Origin: Dyadobacter bucti
GTDB taxonomy: Bacteria; Bacteroidota; Bacteroidia; Cytophagales; Spirosomataceae
NCBI RefSeq assembly: GCF_005869225.1
Contig: NZ_SWFP01000010.1
Location: 248,001-312,000 of the forward strand
Reading direction: 5' to 3'
Length of the DNA stretch: 64,000 bases
Part shown: positions 43,689 to 53,036 of the stretch, in pieces
Layout: the number at the start of each line of letters is the position of its first letter
Numbering within the stretch: position 1 is the stretch's first letter
Program-made: the position numbers and the translations under genes
Notes under the pieces: model-generated
What the model was told of the DNA's origin: nothing
Database searches by the model: none
Seen by the model: the letters and a program-made list of their open reading frames with translations, nothing else

Positions 43689-44362
43689 CAGCGACCATTA
43701 CCATTGCCTGTCTGCACACATTCAGCGGCCCCGACCATTATGTGCCTTTTATTGCCTTATCCAAAGCAAGGGGATGGAATTTTTCGAAGACCATCTGGTG
43801 GACCGTTATCTGCGGCTGCGGGCATGTGTGGAGTTCGGTTTTGCTGGCATTGGGTGGCGCGGCCATCGGCTGGTCGCTGAGCAAGGTCGAATTTCTGGAA
43901 GGCGTTCGTGGCGGCATAGCGGGCTGGATGCTGCTCGGTTTTGGTATATTATATGGCATCTGGGGGCTAACCAATGCTTTTCGGGACAAGGCGCACAAAC
44001 ATTTTGATATGGGCGACGAAGGCGAAATGTATGTGTACGAACACCGGCACGGCAGTGCGGTTCGCGGTGGTGAAAAGCACAAAGTGACGCCCTGGGTCAT
44101 GTTCATCATATTTCTGCTCGGTCCCTGCGAGCCGATGATCCCCCTGCTGTATTTTCCAGCCGCGCAGCATTCCTGGTCTGCCATGGTGCTCATGATCGTC
44201 ATATACACGATTGTTACCCTGGCTACCATGCTTTTCATGGTCGTGTTGGGCCTCAACGGAATAGCCATGTTCCGGACCGGCTGGATGGAAAAATACATGC
44301 ACGCCCTGGCCGGATTTACCATTTTCGTATGCGGTGCCGGGATGGTTTTTATGGGTTGGTGA
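43661..44362 (+). CDS. Urease-associated nickel permease-like membrane protein
   Basis: 233 residues with about six membrane helices. TM1 carries HTFSGPDHYVPF (about 20-31), which resembles the HX4DH-type nickel motif of NiCoT/HoxN permeases, and a second motif CGHVWSS (about 50-56). LLGPCEPMIPLLYFPA lies in TM4. Such UreH-like proteins, fused to urease operons, import Ni2+ for urease. The lack of His-rich regions in UreE and UreG makes dedicated uptake plausible. A TauE-like export role is the alternative. Confidence 0.82.
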   Translation: MLTELQVLLTATITIACLHTFSGPDHYVPFIALSKARGWNFSKTIWWTVICGCGHVWSSVLLALGGAAIGWSLSKVEFLEGVRGGIAGWMLLGFGILYGIWGLTNAFRDKAHKHFDMGDEGEMYVYEHRHGSAVRGGEKHKVTPWVMFIIFLLGPCEPMIPLLYFPAAQHSWSAMVLMIVIYTIVTLATMLFMVVLGLNGIAMFRTGWMEKYMHALAGFTIFVCGAGMVFMGW

Positions 44363-44374
44363 AAAGGACCGTTT

Positions 44375-45949
44375 TCAAGGTGTGGATTCAATCAGCCGTT
44401 CCGTAGCCCTGCGGATTTCACGCCAGCCTTTGTAAAGCAGCCTTTGATCCAGCTCAGGTTTTGGAAAAAACAGGCTGGCGGCATAGCCGACGCCGATCAC
44501 GATCAGGTGACTGTAAACGCCCAGCATCAGCTTGTGATGCGTGAAATTGAGCGCACCCAGATCCAGCAGCAGCTTTTTGTTTTCCCCGATCCCGATAGGG
44601 GTGGAGGTCAGGAAAGCGTAGGCCGTGAAAATAATGCAGGTGACAATCGCGATGTTAATACCCTGGTTATTGGCCCTCGAACTGAACAATCCTAGCAGAA
44701 ATATGCCGACGATCCCGCCTGAGAAAATGGCATACAACGTAAAAACGATGCCGAGTACTCCTTCGTCCCCGGCGTTGAGGTAAAGCATTGCAATGCCGAC
44801 CGAGATCAACCCTGATAAAACGACGATCACCTTGGACGCAAGAAGGTATTGTTTGTCGGTTTTTCCTGGACTGATTTTCTTGTAGTAATCCTCCACGCCC
44901 ACGGCTGCCAGTGAATTCAAGTCCGCGCTGAGGCTGCATATGGCCGCCGATATCATGGCCGAGAGGATCAGTCCCACGACGCCGGTTGGCAATTGTGTCA
45001 TGATAAAATAGGGAAAAACGGCATCGGCACGCAGATCGGACGGCAGGGGATTTTGTTTATAAAAAACAAACAGAGCCGTACCGATCAGCATAAAAAGTGT
45101 CCAGACCGGTACTGTCAGCAAAATGCCCAACAGCGACGCATTAATTGCAGATTTGTCGGTTTTGGCGGTCAGATAGCGTTGGACTACGGTCTGGTCGGTA
45201 GCATATTTTTGTATAGCATAAAAGGCGCCGTTGATCGCCATCACGACGAAAGTCAGTTTGGTCAGGTCCCATTCGTAAGGCCCAAAACCGGTCCGTCCGT
45301 TTTCTGACGCAATTTCCCAGACAGCCGCCGGGCCTCCTTCTACCGAAAACAACAGTGCACTGATGCATATAATCCCGCTGGCAAAAAGCATAAAACCCTG
45401 AAATACATCCAGCCAGATAACTGCCTCTATGCCGCCCATCAGATTGATGAAAATAATGATCGAACCTACCACCAGGATTATGGTAACGGTGTCGATGTTG
45501 GTCATTTTTTCGAGAGAAATTGCCAGGAGAAAAAACACCGTGCCCATTCCGGAAAACTGCCTGAGGACGAAAGCGATTGAACTGTAATAACGGGCAAACG
45601 GACCAAACCGCCTCTCGAAATATTCGTACGTGCTCAGATTGATGACCTTTCTGAAAAGCGGAACAATAAACCAGATCACCACCAGAAGTACTACCGGCAC
45701 CATTAATCCCTGCACCAGCAGGATCCAGTTGGAAGAAAAGCCTGTACCTGGGTAAGCCAGAAACGTAACGCTGCTAATCAGCGTTGCGAGCAGGGAAATG
45801 CCCAGTGCCCAGGAAGGTATTTTACCCTTGGCCAGAAAATAATTCTGGGTGGTTTTCTGGCTTTTCGCGAATACCAGCCCAAAAGCAAGGCTTACGATCA
45901 GGAACGCAAGAATGATGCAGTAATCCAGCACATGTAACGGTGAGCTCAT
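44375..45949 (-). CDS. Sodium:solute symporter (SSS family)
   Basis: 524 residues, about 13-14 membrane segments. Signature regions: the N-terminal DYCIILAFLIVSLAFGLVFAKSQKTTQNYFLAKGK, ISSVTFLAYPG, FINLMGGIEAVIWLDVFQG and AMISAAICSLSADLNSLAAV (sodium-site helix). It is a Na+-coupled importer, and family members here usually carry sugars or sugar acids. It is convergent with the nickel permease gene but divergent from lacI, with a perfect LacI-type palindrome in its upstream region. It therefore belongs with the sugar-acid locus, not the urease operon. Confidence 0.9.
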   Translation of the reverse strand: MSSPLHVLDYCIILAFLIVSLAFGLVFAKSQKTTQNYFLAKGKIPSWALGISLLATLISSVTFLAYPGTGFSSNWILLVQGLMVPVVLLVVIWFIVPLFRKVINLSTYEYFERRFGPFARYYSSIAFVLRQFSGMGTVFFLLAISLEKMTNIDTVTIILVVGSIIIFINLMGGIEAVIWLDVFQGFMLFASGIICISALLFSVEGGPAAVWEIASENGRTGFGPYEWDLTKLTFVVMAINGAFYAIQKYATDQTVVQRYLTAKTDKSAINASLLGILLTVPVWTLFMLIGTALFVFYKQNPLPSDLRADAVFPYFIMTQLPTGVVGLILSAMISAAICSLSADLNSLAAVGVEDYYKKISPGKTDKQYLLASKVIVVLSGLISVGIAMLYLNAGDEGVLGIVFTLYAIFSGGIVGIFLLGLFSSRANNQGINIAIVTCIIFTAYAFLTSTPIGIGENKKLLLDLGALNFTHHKLMLGVYSHLIVIGVGYAASLFFPKPELDQRLLYKGWREIRRATERLIESTP

Positions 45950-46019
45950 ACAGAATAATGAAGGTTAAGGGATCAGGATGGGGCCAGGGTGGTTATTTTG
46001 GTATTATGGGATGTAAAAA

Positions 46020-46033
46020 TGTAAACGTTTACA
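46020..46033. promoter_or_regulatory. LacI-type operator (perfect palindrome)
   Basis: TGTAAACGTTTACA, 71 bases upstream of the symporter ATG. The central CG with flanking TGTAAA/TTTACA is the classical LacI/GalR-family operator shape. Two further, one-off copies lie at 46170-46183 and 47260-47273. Confidence 0.75.
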
Positions 46034-46169
46034 TAATTAACAAAATATTTTACATAAAATATTCAGAATATACCACGCTTAAATCAAAAAGGAGCGTAGT
46101 TGATTGGTATAAATGACAGAAAAAATAAGATTTTATTTTTTAATTAAAATATTTCCGTCTAATATTGTT

Positions 46170-46183
46170 GCAATCGTTTACAT
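46170..46183. promoter_or_regulatory. Imperfect LacI-type operator before lacI-like gene
   Basis: TGCAATCGTTTACA (one half TGCAAT, other half GTTTACA), ending 14 bases before the chosen start codon of the regulator gene; consistent with autoregulation. Confidence 0.55.
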
Positions 46184-46197
46184 TGAATAAATCGTCC

Positions 46198-47229
46198 ATG
46201 GCAAATCAGAAGGGTGTTAGCCTGAAAGAAGTAGCAGACAAGGCAGGTGTGTCTACTGCAACTGTGTCGCGGGTGATCAATTCCAAGACGGTCGTGAAAG
46301 GCGAGACTGAGCTGCGGGTGCAGAAGGTGATCAAGCAGCTTGGCTACCGGCCCAACAGGGTTGCCCAGCGTCTACGGACTACGCGCGGAGCCAGCAAACT
46401 CATAGGTCTTCTCATCCCTGATATTCAGAACCCTTTTTACGTAGATATTATACGAGGCATCGAACAGTATGCCTATGCAAGGAATTTTGCAATTGTGATC
46501 GGCAACTTCTCCCAGAATGAAGAACGGCAGAAATTTTATATTGAAATACTGAAATCCGAATCGGTGGATGCGTTTATCGTAGCGCCGTTCCCGGGTATGA
46601 ACGACTATGTCAAGGAGCTGGTCGAAGAGGGTTATGCAGTGGTTTGTATCGACAGAGGCCTTGCCAATGTGGACCTGGACGTAGTGAAGGTGGATAATTT
46701 CCAGGGGGCGTTTAATGCGGTCGAACACCTCATCAAAGTCGGGCATACCCGTATCGCGCACATATCCGGTAACGCATTGATCCCCACAACAATGGAGAGG
46801 ATTTCGGGGTACGAGGCGGCGCTTAACAAATACGGTATCCCCATTGACAGGGAAATTGTTATTGGCAGGAATTCGGACCATCAAAGCGGTGTCGAACTTT
46901 CGGCCCGGCTGCTCGACATACCCAATCCGCCCAGTGCGATCTTTACTTCCAACAATCTGCTCACCCTGGGTGCTTTGGAAACCATTCATACCAGGGGACT
47001 TAAGATCCCGGAACAAGTGGCCATTGTCGGTTTTGATGATATGTACTGGTCCATGTCCCTGAACCCGCCGCTGACCGCTGTACGTCAGTCAGGCTTTGAA
47101 ATCGGCAGGATTACCATTGAGCTTCTGCATCAGCGCATCGCTGACCCGGCGAGACCGTATGTCAGTATTGTGCTCAAAACAGAGCTCATTGTCCGGAATT
47201 CGTGCGGATACAAGCTTAAAATGGCATAA
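46198..47229 (+). CDS. LacI-family transcriptional regulator
   Basis: 343 residues from the ATG at 46198 (an in-frame TTG at 46165 would span the operator). HTH: GVSLKEVADKAGVSTATVSRVINSKTVVKGETE (about 6-38), with hinge helix region PNRVAQRLRTT. The periplasmic-binding-like effector domain covers about 62-330 (KLIGLLIPDIQNPFYVDIIRGIEQYA, VVCIDRG, VAIVGFDDMYWS). The effector is probably an intermediate of the sugar acid degraded by the following genes. Confidence 0.94.
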   Translation: MANQKGVSLKEVADKAGVSTATVSRVINSKTVVKGETELRVQKVIKQLGYRPNRVAQRLRTTRGASKLIGLLIPDIQNPFYVDIIRGIEQYAYARNFAIVIGNFSQNEERQKFYIEILKSESVDAFIVAPFPGMNDYVKELVEEGYAVVCIDRGLANVDLDVVKVDNFQGAFNAVEHLIKVGHTRIAHISGNALIPTTMERISGYEAALNKYGIPIDREIVIGRNSDHQSGVELSARLLDIPNPPSAIFTSNNLLTLGALETIHTRGLKIPEQVAIVGFDDMYWSMSLNPPLTAVRQSGFEIGRITIELLHQRIADPARPYVSIVLKTELIVRNSCGYKLKMA

Positions 47230-47259
47230 CAGGAGGAACGACTATTTTTTTGAACATAA

Positions 47260-47273
47260 ATGTAAACGATTAC
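47260..47273 (+). promoter_or_regulatory. LacI-type operator before the dehydrogenase operon
   Basis: TGTAAACGATTACA, one mismatch from the perfect palindrome at 46020, 23 bases before the dehydrogenase ATG. Places the catabolic operon under the same regulator. Confidence 0.7.
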
Positions 47274-47296
47274 ATTAGCATAAAAGCGTGAGTAGC

Positions 47297-48472
47297 ATGA
47301 ACAGGATTCAATTACTAAATCCGGGAAAAGTGGTTTTTGGGGCCGGTAGCCTCGATCAGTTTGTGAATGATTATCTCAAAACCCCACATCAGAGATTGTA
47401 CCTGGTCACCATTCCGCAGGTGGCAGACAGCCTGGACAGCCAACTGAAACAGCTTGAATTAGCCGGGATAAGGATTTGTATCAACACAAGCATAGCAGGT
47501 GAGCCAACATTTGACGATTTTGAAAGGCTTGTTCTGGAAGCAGCTGCTTTTCGTGCCGACAGTGTGGCGGGAATAGGAGGAGGAAGTGTAATGGATACGG
47601 CCAAACTGGTCGCTGCCCAGCTATATAGCGGCCAGACAGTCGACGACGTGCTAGATAATGGTTTTACAAAGAAACGGGGTACTTTTCTGGCCTGTATTCC
47701 TACTACATCAGGTACCGGCAGTGAGGTTTCGCCCAATGCCATTTTTGTAAATTCAAAAGGTGCGAAAGTAGGGGTGATCAGTCCGGAGCTTGTCCCCGAC
47801 GCTGCATACGTTGATCCCGCATTGACCGTCTCCGTGCCTCCGTCCGTAACTGCCGCGACTGGCATAGACGCCCTGGCGCACTGTATGGAAGCATATACGA
47901 ACAAGCACGCGCATCCGGTTGCAGACCTGTTTGCGCTGGAGGGCGTGAAACTGATCGGGACGTATTTACTGAGAGCCTATCAAAATGGCGAAGATGAAGA
48001 GGCACGGGCAAAAGTGGCGCTGGGAAGCATGTACGGAGGCATGTGCCTGGGACCGGTAAATACTGCCGCGGTACACGCGCTGGCATACCCGCTCAGTACG
48101 GATTTCCACATTTCACATGGTTTGTCAGTGGCATTACTGCTGCCTTATGTGATGGAGTTTAATCTGGATACTGCTCCCGATCGTTATGCGGCGGTGGCGG
48201 TGGCGCTGGGAAGCCAGGAGACTGGTTCTCAGAAAGACATTGCCAGATCGGCTGTCAGGATCATTAAAGGTCTGATCAAAAAGTGCGGGCTTCCGACCAG
48301 TCTCGGAGAAATGGATATCCCTTTTGCGGCGGTGGAAAAATTGGCCGCCAATGCGATGCAAATCCAACGTTTACTGAAAAACAATCCGCGTGAAATAAGC
48401 CTCAGTGATGCGGAAACGATATACACCCGGGCTTTTAACGCAGAAATACAGGAATATGAAGAAAAAATTTAG
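47297..48472 (+). CDS. Iron-containing (group III) alcohol dehydrogenase
   Basis: 391 residues from ATG 47297. GIGGGSVMDTAKLVAA (about 94-109) is the NAD-binding GGGS motif; IPTTSGTGSEVSPNAIF follows. Metal ligands are expected at Asp in GIDALAHCMEAY, and at His residues in AVHALAYPLSTDFHISHGLS. It oxidises or reduces a hydroxyacid or sugar alcohol with NAD(P). It overlaps the next gene by 17 bases. The likely substrate is an intermediate of the four- to six-carbon sugar-acid pathway encoded here. Confidence 0.92.
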   Translation: MNRIQLLNPGKVVFGAGSLDQFVNDYLKTPHQRLYLVTIPQVADSLDSQLKQLELAGIRICINTSIAGEPTFDDFERLVLEAAAFRADSVAGIGGGSVMDTAKLVAAQLYSGQTVDDVLDNGFTKKRGTFLACIPTTSGTGSEVSPNAIFVNSKGAKVGVISPELVPDAAYVDPALTVSVPPSVTAATGIDALAHCMEAYTNKHAHPVADLFALEGVKLIGTYLLRAYQNGEDEEARAKVALGSMYGGMCLGPVNTAAVHALAYPLSTDFHISHGLSVALLLPYVMEFNLDTAPDRYAAVAVALGSQETGSQKDIARSAVRIIKGLIKKCGLPTSLGEMDIPFAAVEKLAANAMQIQRLLKNNPREISLSDAETIYTRAFNAEIQEYEEKI

Positions 48473-49385
48473 TAGTGTCGTCGTTCCGATGGTCACGCCT
48501 GTCCGGGCCGATTTTACGATTGATGTAGCGTCTGCTGAGCGGCTTGTAAACCATGTTGTCAGCCATGGGGCATCACCTTTTATTTTGGGGACTACCGGAG
48601 AGTCGGCGTCGATCGGGCGGGCGGAAAAGAAAACGCTGGTAGAGACTGCAGTAAAGGCGGCGGCGGGCCAAAGTGTGGTTTATGCGGGTATTTCAGGCAA
48701 CTCGATCATGGATTCCATTGAGGATGCCAGACACTACCACGACCTCGGTGCCGACGTGTTTGTGGCGACAATGCCCAGTTATTATCCTGCCGGTTCCGAA
48801 CAGATGCTGCGCTATTTTACAATGCTGGCCGACCAAATCCCCGCACCGCTGATCATCTATAATATTCCGGGCACGACGCATTTATCCATACCTGTTGAAG
48901 TAGTTGACGAATTGAGCCGGCACCCCAATATCGCCGGTTTTAAAGACTCGGAAAGAAGTGTGGAAAGACTGGAAACCTGTATATCCCTTTGGAAAAACCG
49001 GACAGATTTTTCTTTTCTGACGGGGTGGGCAGCACAGTCGCAACATGCCATGAAACTGGGTGCCGACGGGATTATTCCCAGCACAGGAAATATAGCGCCC
49101 GGGGTTTATGATGCTATTTGCAAAGCAGCGGCCGAAAACAATATGGCGGCCGGCGAAAGCGCGCAGCAAAAAGCAGACGGTATTTCGGAGATCTATCAAA
49201 AAGGCAGGCTGCTGAGCCAGGCACTTCCGGTATTGAAGGCTATGATGGCTGCCTATGGTTTATGCCAGACGTACATGGTCCCGCCATTGTATCCGGTGAC
49301 GCCTGCCGAAGAACAGGCTATCAGAAATTTAACAATAACTCAGTTCGGTGATCTGACCCAAATAAACAGTATTGAATTAGCATGA
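48456..49385 (+). CDS. Dihydrodipicolinate synthase (DapA)-family lyase/aldolase
   Basis: 309 residues from ATG 48456. The TIM-barrel signature GTTGESASIG (about 38-47), Tyr in IIYNIPGT (about 131) and the Schiff-base Lys in IAGFKDSERS (about 160) are all present, so a class I pyruvate-type aldolase or dehydratase is expected. It lacks features specific to lysine synthesis, and the operon points to sugar-acid cleavage. Overlaps both neighbours. Confidence 0.88.
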   Translation: MKKKFSSVVVPMVTPVRADFTIDVASAERLVNHVVSHGASPFILGTTGESASIGRAEKKTLVETAVKAAAGQSVVYAGISGNSIMDSIEDARHYHDLGADVFVATMPSYYPAGSEQMLRYFTMLADQIPAPLIIYNIPGTTHLSIPVEVVDELSRHPNIAGFKDSERSVERLETCISLWKNRTDFSFLTGWAAQSQHAMKLGADGIIPSTGNIAPGVYDAICKAAAENNMAAGESAQQKADGISEIYQKGRLLSQALPVLKAMMAAYGLCQTYMVPPLYPVTPAEEQAIRNLTITQFGDLTQINSIELA

Positions 49386-50416
49386 ATGATCCGAGACCGA
49401 TTTTAGGCATCACCATGGGCGACCCGGCAAGCATAGGGCCGGAGGTTGCCGTGAAAGCTTTTGCCAACAAAGAAATATACAATTCCTGTCGCCCGCTGCT
49501 AGTTGGCGATGCCAGGGTGATTGCAGATGCCATCGGATTTTGTGGCCTGGACCTCAAAGTGAACCCGGTCAAAACTGTGGGCGAAGGCCGGTTCCTTTTT
49601 GGACAGATAGATGTGTATGATCTTGAAAATGTCGATTTCGAAGAGCTCAAAAAAGGGGAAATGTCGGCAATGGCTGGCGACGTAGCGTTCAAAACAGTGG
49701 TGGAGACCATTAACCTGGCGATGAAAGGCGAGATCGACGGAACGGTTACGGGGCCTATCAACAAAGAATCGATCCACATGGCCGGGCACCGGTTTTCAGG
49801 GCATACAGAAATCTACGCGCATTATACCGGTACCAAAAAGTACGCAATGCTGCTGGTTGAAAATGACCTCCGTGTGATCCACGTTTCCACCCATGTTTCA
49901 CTGAGAGAGGCTTGTGATCTTGTCAAAAAGGACCGTATTCTGGACACGATTGAGCTCATGCACCAGGCTTGCAGGCAGCTCGGTACCGACAATCCCAGAA
50001 TTGCAGTGTCCGGTTTAAATCCTCATGCAGGTGACGGGGGGATTTTCGGATGGGAAGAAAAAACGGAGATCATCCCGGCTATCGAAGAAGCGCTCAGCCG
50101 TGGTTACCAGGTCGACGGCCCCATTCCAGGGGATACGCTTTTCCCGAAAGCAATAGGAGGGAGCTACGACGGCTGTGTGGTCATGTATCACGATCAGGGA
50201 CATATCCCTTTCAAGATGGTTGGGTTCACCTGGGATAACAAGACTCAAAAAATGAACAGTGTCAAAGGAGTGAATATCACGTTGGGGCTGCCGATCATCA
50301 GGACGTCGGTGGACCACGGGACGGCTATGGAAATTGCAGGAAAGGGAATTGCCAGTCCCGACGCCATGGTATTGGCGATTGAGTATGCCGTTAAGCTTCA
50401 TAATAACAGGATTTAA
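49382..50416 (+). CDS. PdxA-family dehydrogenase (PdxA2-like, phospho-sugar-acid oxidative decarboxylase)
   Basis: 344 residues. ITMGDPASIGPEVAVKAF at the start, GHTEIYAHYTG and metal-binding His in STHVSLREA, GLNPHAGDGG, and MYHDQGHIPFKM. Next to a DUF1537 kinase it matches the PdxA2-DtnK pairs that degrade D-threonate or D-erythronate. In those, the kinase makes the 4-phosphate and PdxA2 oxidises and decarboxylates it to dihydroxyacetone phosphate. A role in vitamin B6 synthesis is less likely here. The start overlaps the preceding stop. Confidence 0.87.
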   Translation: MNDPRPILGITMGDPASIGPEVAVKAFANKEIYNSCRPLLVGDARVIADAIGFCGLDLKVNPVKTVGEGRFLFGQIDVYDLENVDFEELKKGEMSAMAGDVAFKTVVETINLAMKGEIDGTVTGPINKESIHMAGHRFSGHTEIYAHYTGTKKYAMLLVENDLRVIHVSTHVSLREACDLVKKDRILDTIELMHQACRQLGTDNPRIAVSGLNPHAGDGGIFGWEEKTEIIPAIEEALSRGYQVDGPIPGDTLFPKAIGGSYDGCVVMYHDQGHIPFKMVGFTWDNKTQKMNSVKGVNITLGLPIIRTSVDHGTAMEIAGKGIASPDAMVLAIEYAVKLHNNRI

Positions 50417-50428
50417 GCTTTTTTACGC

Positions 50429-51607
50429 ATGATAGCAGTCATTGCAGATGATTTTACGGGTGCAGCGGAAATTGGCGGCGTAGCCATACGCAACGGTTTT
50501 CAGGTTGTGATTGATACAAAAGTGAACAGGGACGTAAAAACGGACATTCTGATCATAGCCACGGATACGCGATCGCAGGATCCGGGGCGAGCCGCGGTTC
50601 TGATCAAAAAGATCACCTGTGACCTTCTGGACCTCCGCCCGGATTTTATATATAAAAAAATTGATTCCATACTAAGGGGAAATGTCGCCGAAGAGCTGCT
50701 GGCGCAAATGGATGTATCGGGAAAAGACCGTGCACTGCTGATCCCGGCGAATCCTGCACTGAAGCGGACGATCCGGAACGGCACTTATTACTATGACGGC
50801 GTACCGTTGAACGAATTCGATTTTACAAACGGACAGGCCAATAAAAGGACGTCTTCCGAGGTGCTGGACCTGATCGGCAAAAGTACACACGCTGATACTT
50901 CGGTAATTTCCACCGCGGACGATCTGCCTGAAAAAGGACTGGCCATCGGCAATACTTCAGATACCGGTGACCTGAAGAAATGGGCCGGGAAAATTGATGC
51001 GCGTACAATTCCAGCGGGAGGGTCCGGATTTTTTGATGCTATCCTGAAAGGCATTCAGGGTTCGGAAAAAGAATATTCCAATCCTTTGCAACTGGGCGAG
51101 AAAGCATTGTATGTATGCGGAAGTGCCTTTATCAACAGCCGTGCCCTTGTCAAAGCCGCCCGGGAGGCAGGGCAGGGTGTCATTTATATGCCGGAGAAAT
51201 TATTCTGTAAGGACGGCGGAGACAAAGATCTCATCGAACAATGGACAACTGACATTGTGGACTGCATCCGGAGCAGGAATAAGGTGATCATGGCTATTGA
51301 TACCATTGCATGCAGGGACGAAGTATCCGATCTTTCTGTAAAGATCAGGGAATTGATAGCCGGGGTCGTGGAAAATGTTATGCGTGCGACAAAAATTGAC
51401 GAACTGATCATTGAGGGCGGATCGACTTCGTATTCGATCATCCAGCGGTTGCATTATACCCGTTTTTACCCTGTTAACGAGCTTGGACCCGGATCCATAC
51501 GGATGCGGACCTCGGAGAGAAACGATATCTTCCTGACTTTAAAGCCTGGAAGTTATGTATGGCCCGGTTCAATCTGGGATTATACAAACGGGCGGAGTTT
51601 GAAATGA
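50429..51607 (+). CDS. Four-carbon acid sugar kinase (DUF1537 family)
   Basis: 392 residues. IAVIADDFTGAAEIGGVAIRNGF at the start is the DUF1537 N-terminal substrate domain, with YKKIDSILRGNVAEEL (about 75-90). The C-terminal nucleotide-binding domain holds LIIEGGSTSYSIIQRL and GPGSIRM. Characterised members phosphorylate threonate, erythronate or 3-oxo-tetronates. The gene is 12 bases after the PdxA-like gene and is functionally coupled to it. Confidence 0.88.
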   Translation: MIAVIADDFTGAAEIGGVAIRNGFQVVIDTKVNRDVKTDILIIATDTRSQDPGRAAVLIKKITCDLLDLRPDFIYKKIDSILRGNVAEELLAQMDVSGKDRALLIPANPALKRTIRNGTYYYDGVPLNEFDFTNGQANKRTSSEVLDLIGKSTHADTSVISTADDLPEKGLAIGNTSDTGDLKKWAGKIDARTIPAGGSGFFDAILKGIQGSEKEYSNPLQLGEKALYVCGSAFINSRALVKAAREAGQGVIYMPEKLFCKDGGDKDLIEQWTTDIVDCIRSRNKVIMAIDTIACRDEVSDLSVKIRELIAGVVENVMRATKIDELIIEGGSTSYSIIQRLHYTRFYPVNELGPGSIRMRTSERNDIFLTLKPGSYVWPGSIWDYTNGRSLK

Positions 51608-51678
51608 AAGTAATAGTCTAGCCTCTTGTACATCAATCGACAGTATATAAAATAATCCATTGCAAAAAATAAGATCCA

Positions 51679-52998
51679 ATGAAAACAAATTCAGAAAAGA
51701 CGACCTCCCCGGAGCTTACCCGTCGCAGCTTTATCAAGTCTGCCGGGATCGGGGCGATTGCGGCGCCGTATATAGCTAAGAGTGCGTGGGCGCAGACACC
51801 TCCGAGCGACCAGATCAGGCATGCGGTCATTGGTACGGGCGGCATGGGACGGAACCATGTCAAGACATTAAGTAGCATCAAAGGCTGCGACCTGGTTGCG
51901 CTCTGTGATGTGGACCCGCAGCAGCTCGCAAAGGCTGTAAAGGATCTGCCGAATGCGGACAAGATCAAGAAATATGCTGATTTCCGGGAGTTGCTGAAAG
52001 ACAAGTCAATCGATACGGTGTCCATCGCCTCTCCCGACCATTGGCATACGCCTATCGCACTGGCCGCGCTCATGGCAGGAAAGCATGTGTATGTGGAAAA
52101 ACCCTGCAGCCATAATATCCGTGAAACAAATCTGCTGGTGAAAGCTGCAAAAGCTTTTAACAAATGTGTGCAGCACGGAACCCAGCGCCGCAGCAACGGC
52201 GCGCACATCGAAGGAATGAAACAACTTCAGAACGGTATCATCGGCAAAGTGCATACCATCAAAGCCATTGATCATCAGCATCGTGAAGCCATTGGTCGGG
52301 CGCAGGCTGAGCCGGTCCCGGAAGGTGTGGATTATGATTTGTGGCTTGGCCCCGCGCCGAAAGTGCCTTTTACCAAAAACCGCTGGCATTACAACTGGAG
52401 GTGGTTTTGGGAATATGGAAACGGGGACGCGGCCAACGACGGTGTGCATCAGATCGATGTGGCGGTCTGGGCACTGGGAGACAGGTATCCGAAGCGGATT
52501 ATTTCGTCGGGAGGACAGTATTATTACAATGACGACCACCAGACACCTGATACCCAGACGACCATTTTTGAGTATGACGATACCCAGATCATCTGGGAAA
52601 TGCGGCTCTGGACACCCTATAACCTGGAAGGACATGACAATGGCAATGTTGCCTATGGTACCGACGGCAAGATGGAGTTTGGCAGGGCCGGGGTGGTGGT
52701 AACGAAAGGTAAAGAACAGATTAAAATTGAATCGCCCCATGAGGTAGAACCCATTATGGCGAATTTCCTTACCGCAGTAAGGGAGAATAATCCCGCCAAG
52801 CTGAATGCGCCGATCGAAAAAGGGGCCATAGCGACCAATATGGCATTTCTTGCCAACATCGTTACCCGCCTGGGAGCGTCTTCGATTGAGTACGACCCGA
52901 TCAAAGCGACTGTTAAATGCCCAGGATTCGACGCAAAGGCGACTGCCCTGCTGGGCCGGGAATACAGAAAAGGCTACGAGCTTCCTTATAAAGGATAA
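51679..52998 (+). CDS. Tat-exported Gfo/Idh/MocA-family oxidoreductase
   Basis: 439 residues. Twin-arginine signal TRRSFIKSAGIGAIAAPYIAKSAWA (about 14-38). The Rossmann domain has VIGTGGMGRNHVKTL (about 51-65) and the family motif HVYVEKPCSHNIRE with Lys (about 140). The C-terminal half is GFO_IDH_MocA_C-like (DAANDGVHQIDVAVWALG). It is expected to oxidise or reduce a glycoside or sugar acid in the periplasm, carrying its cofactor folded through Tat. The substrate is unknown. Confidence 0.9.
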   Translation: MKTNSEKTTSPELTRRSFIKSAGIGAIAAPYIAKSAWAQTPPSDQIRHAVIGTGGMGRNHVKTLSSIKGCDLVALCDVDPQQLAKAVKDLPNADKIKKYADFRELLKDKSIDTVSIASPDHWHTPIALAALMAGKHVYVEKPCSHNIRETNLLVKAAKAFNKCVQHGTQRRSNGAHIEGMKQLQNGIIGKVHTIKAIDHQHREAIGRAQAEPVPEGVDYDLWLGPAPKVPFTKNRWHYNWRWFWEYGNGDAANDGVHQIDVAVWALGDRYPKRIISSGGQYYYNDDHQTPDTQTTIFEYDDTQIIWEMRLWTPYNLEGHDNGNVAYGTDGKMEFGRAGVVVTKGKEQIKIESPHEVEPIMANFLTAVRENNPAKLNAPIEKGAIATNMAFLANIVTRLGASSIEYDPIKATVKCPGFDAKATALLGREYRKGYELPYKG

Positions 52999-53036
52999 CA
53001 ATACCTGAAGATCACTAAACTTAAACTCTTGACATT

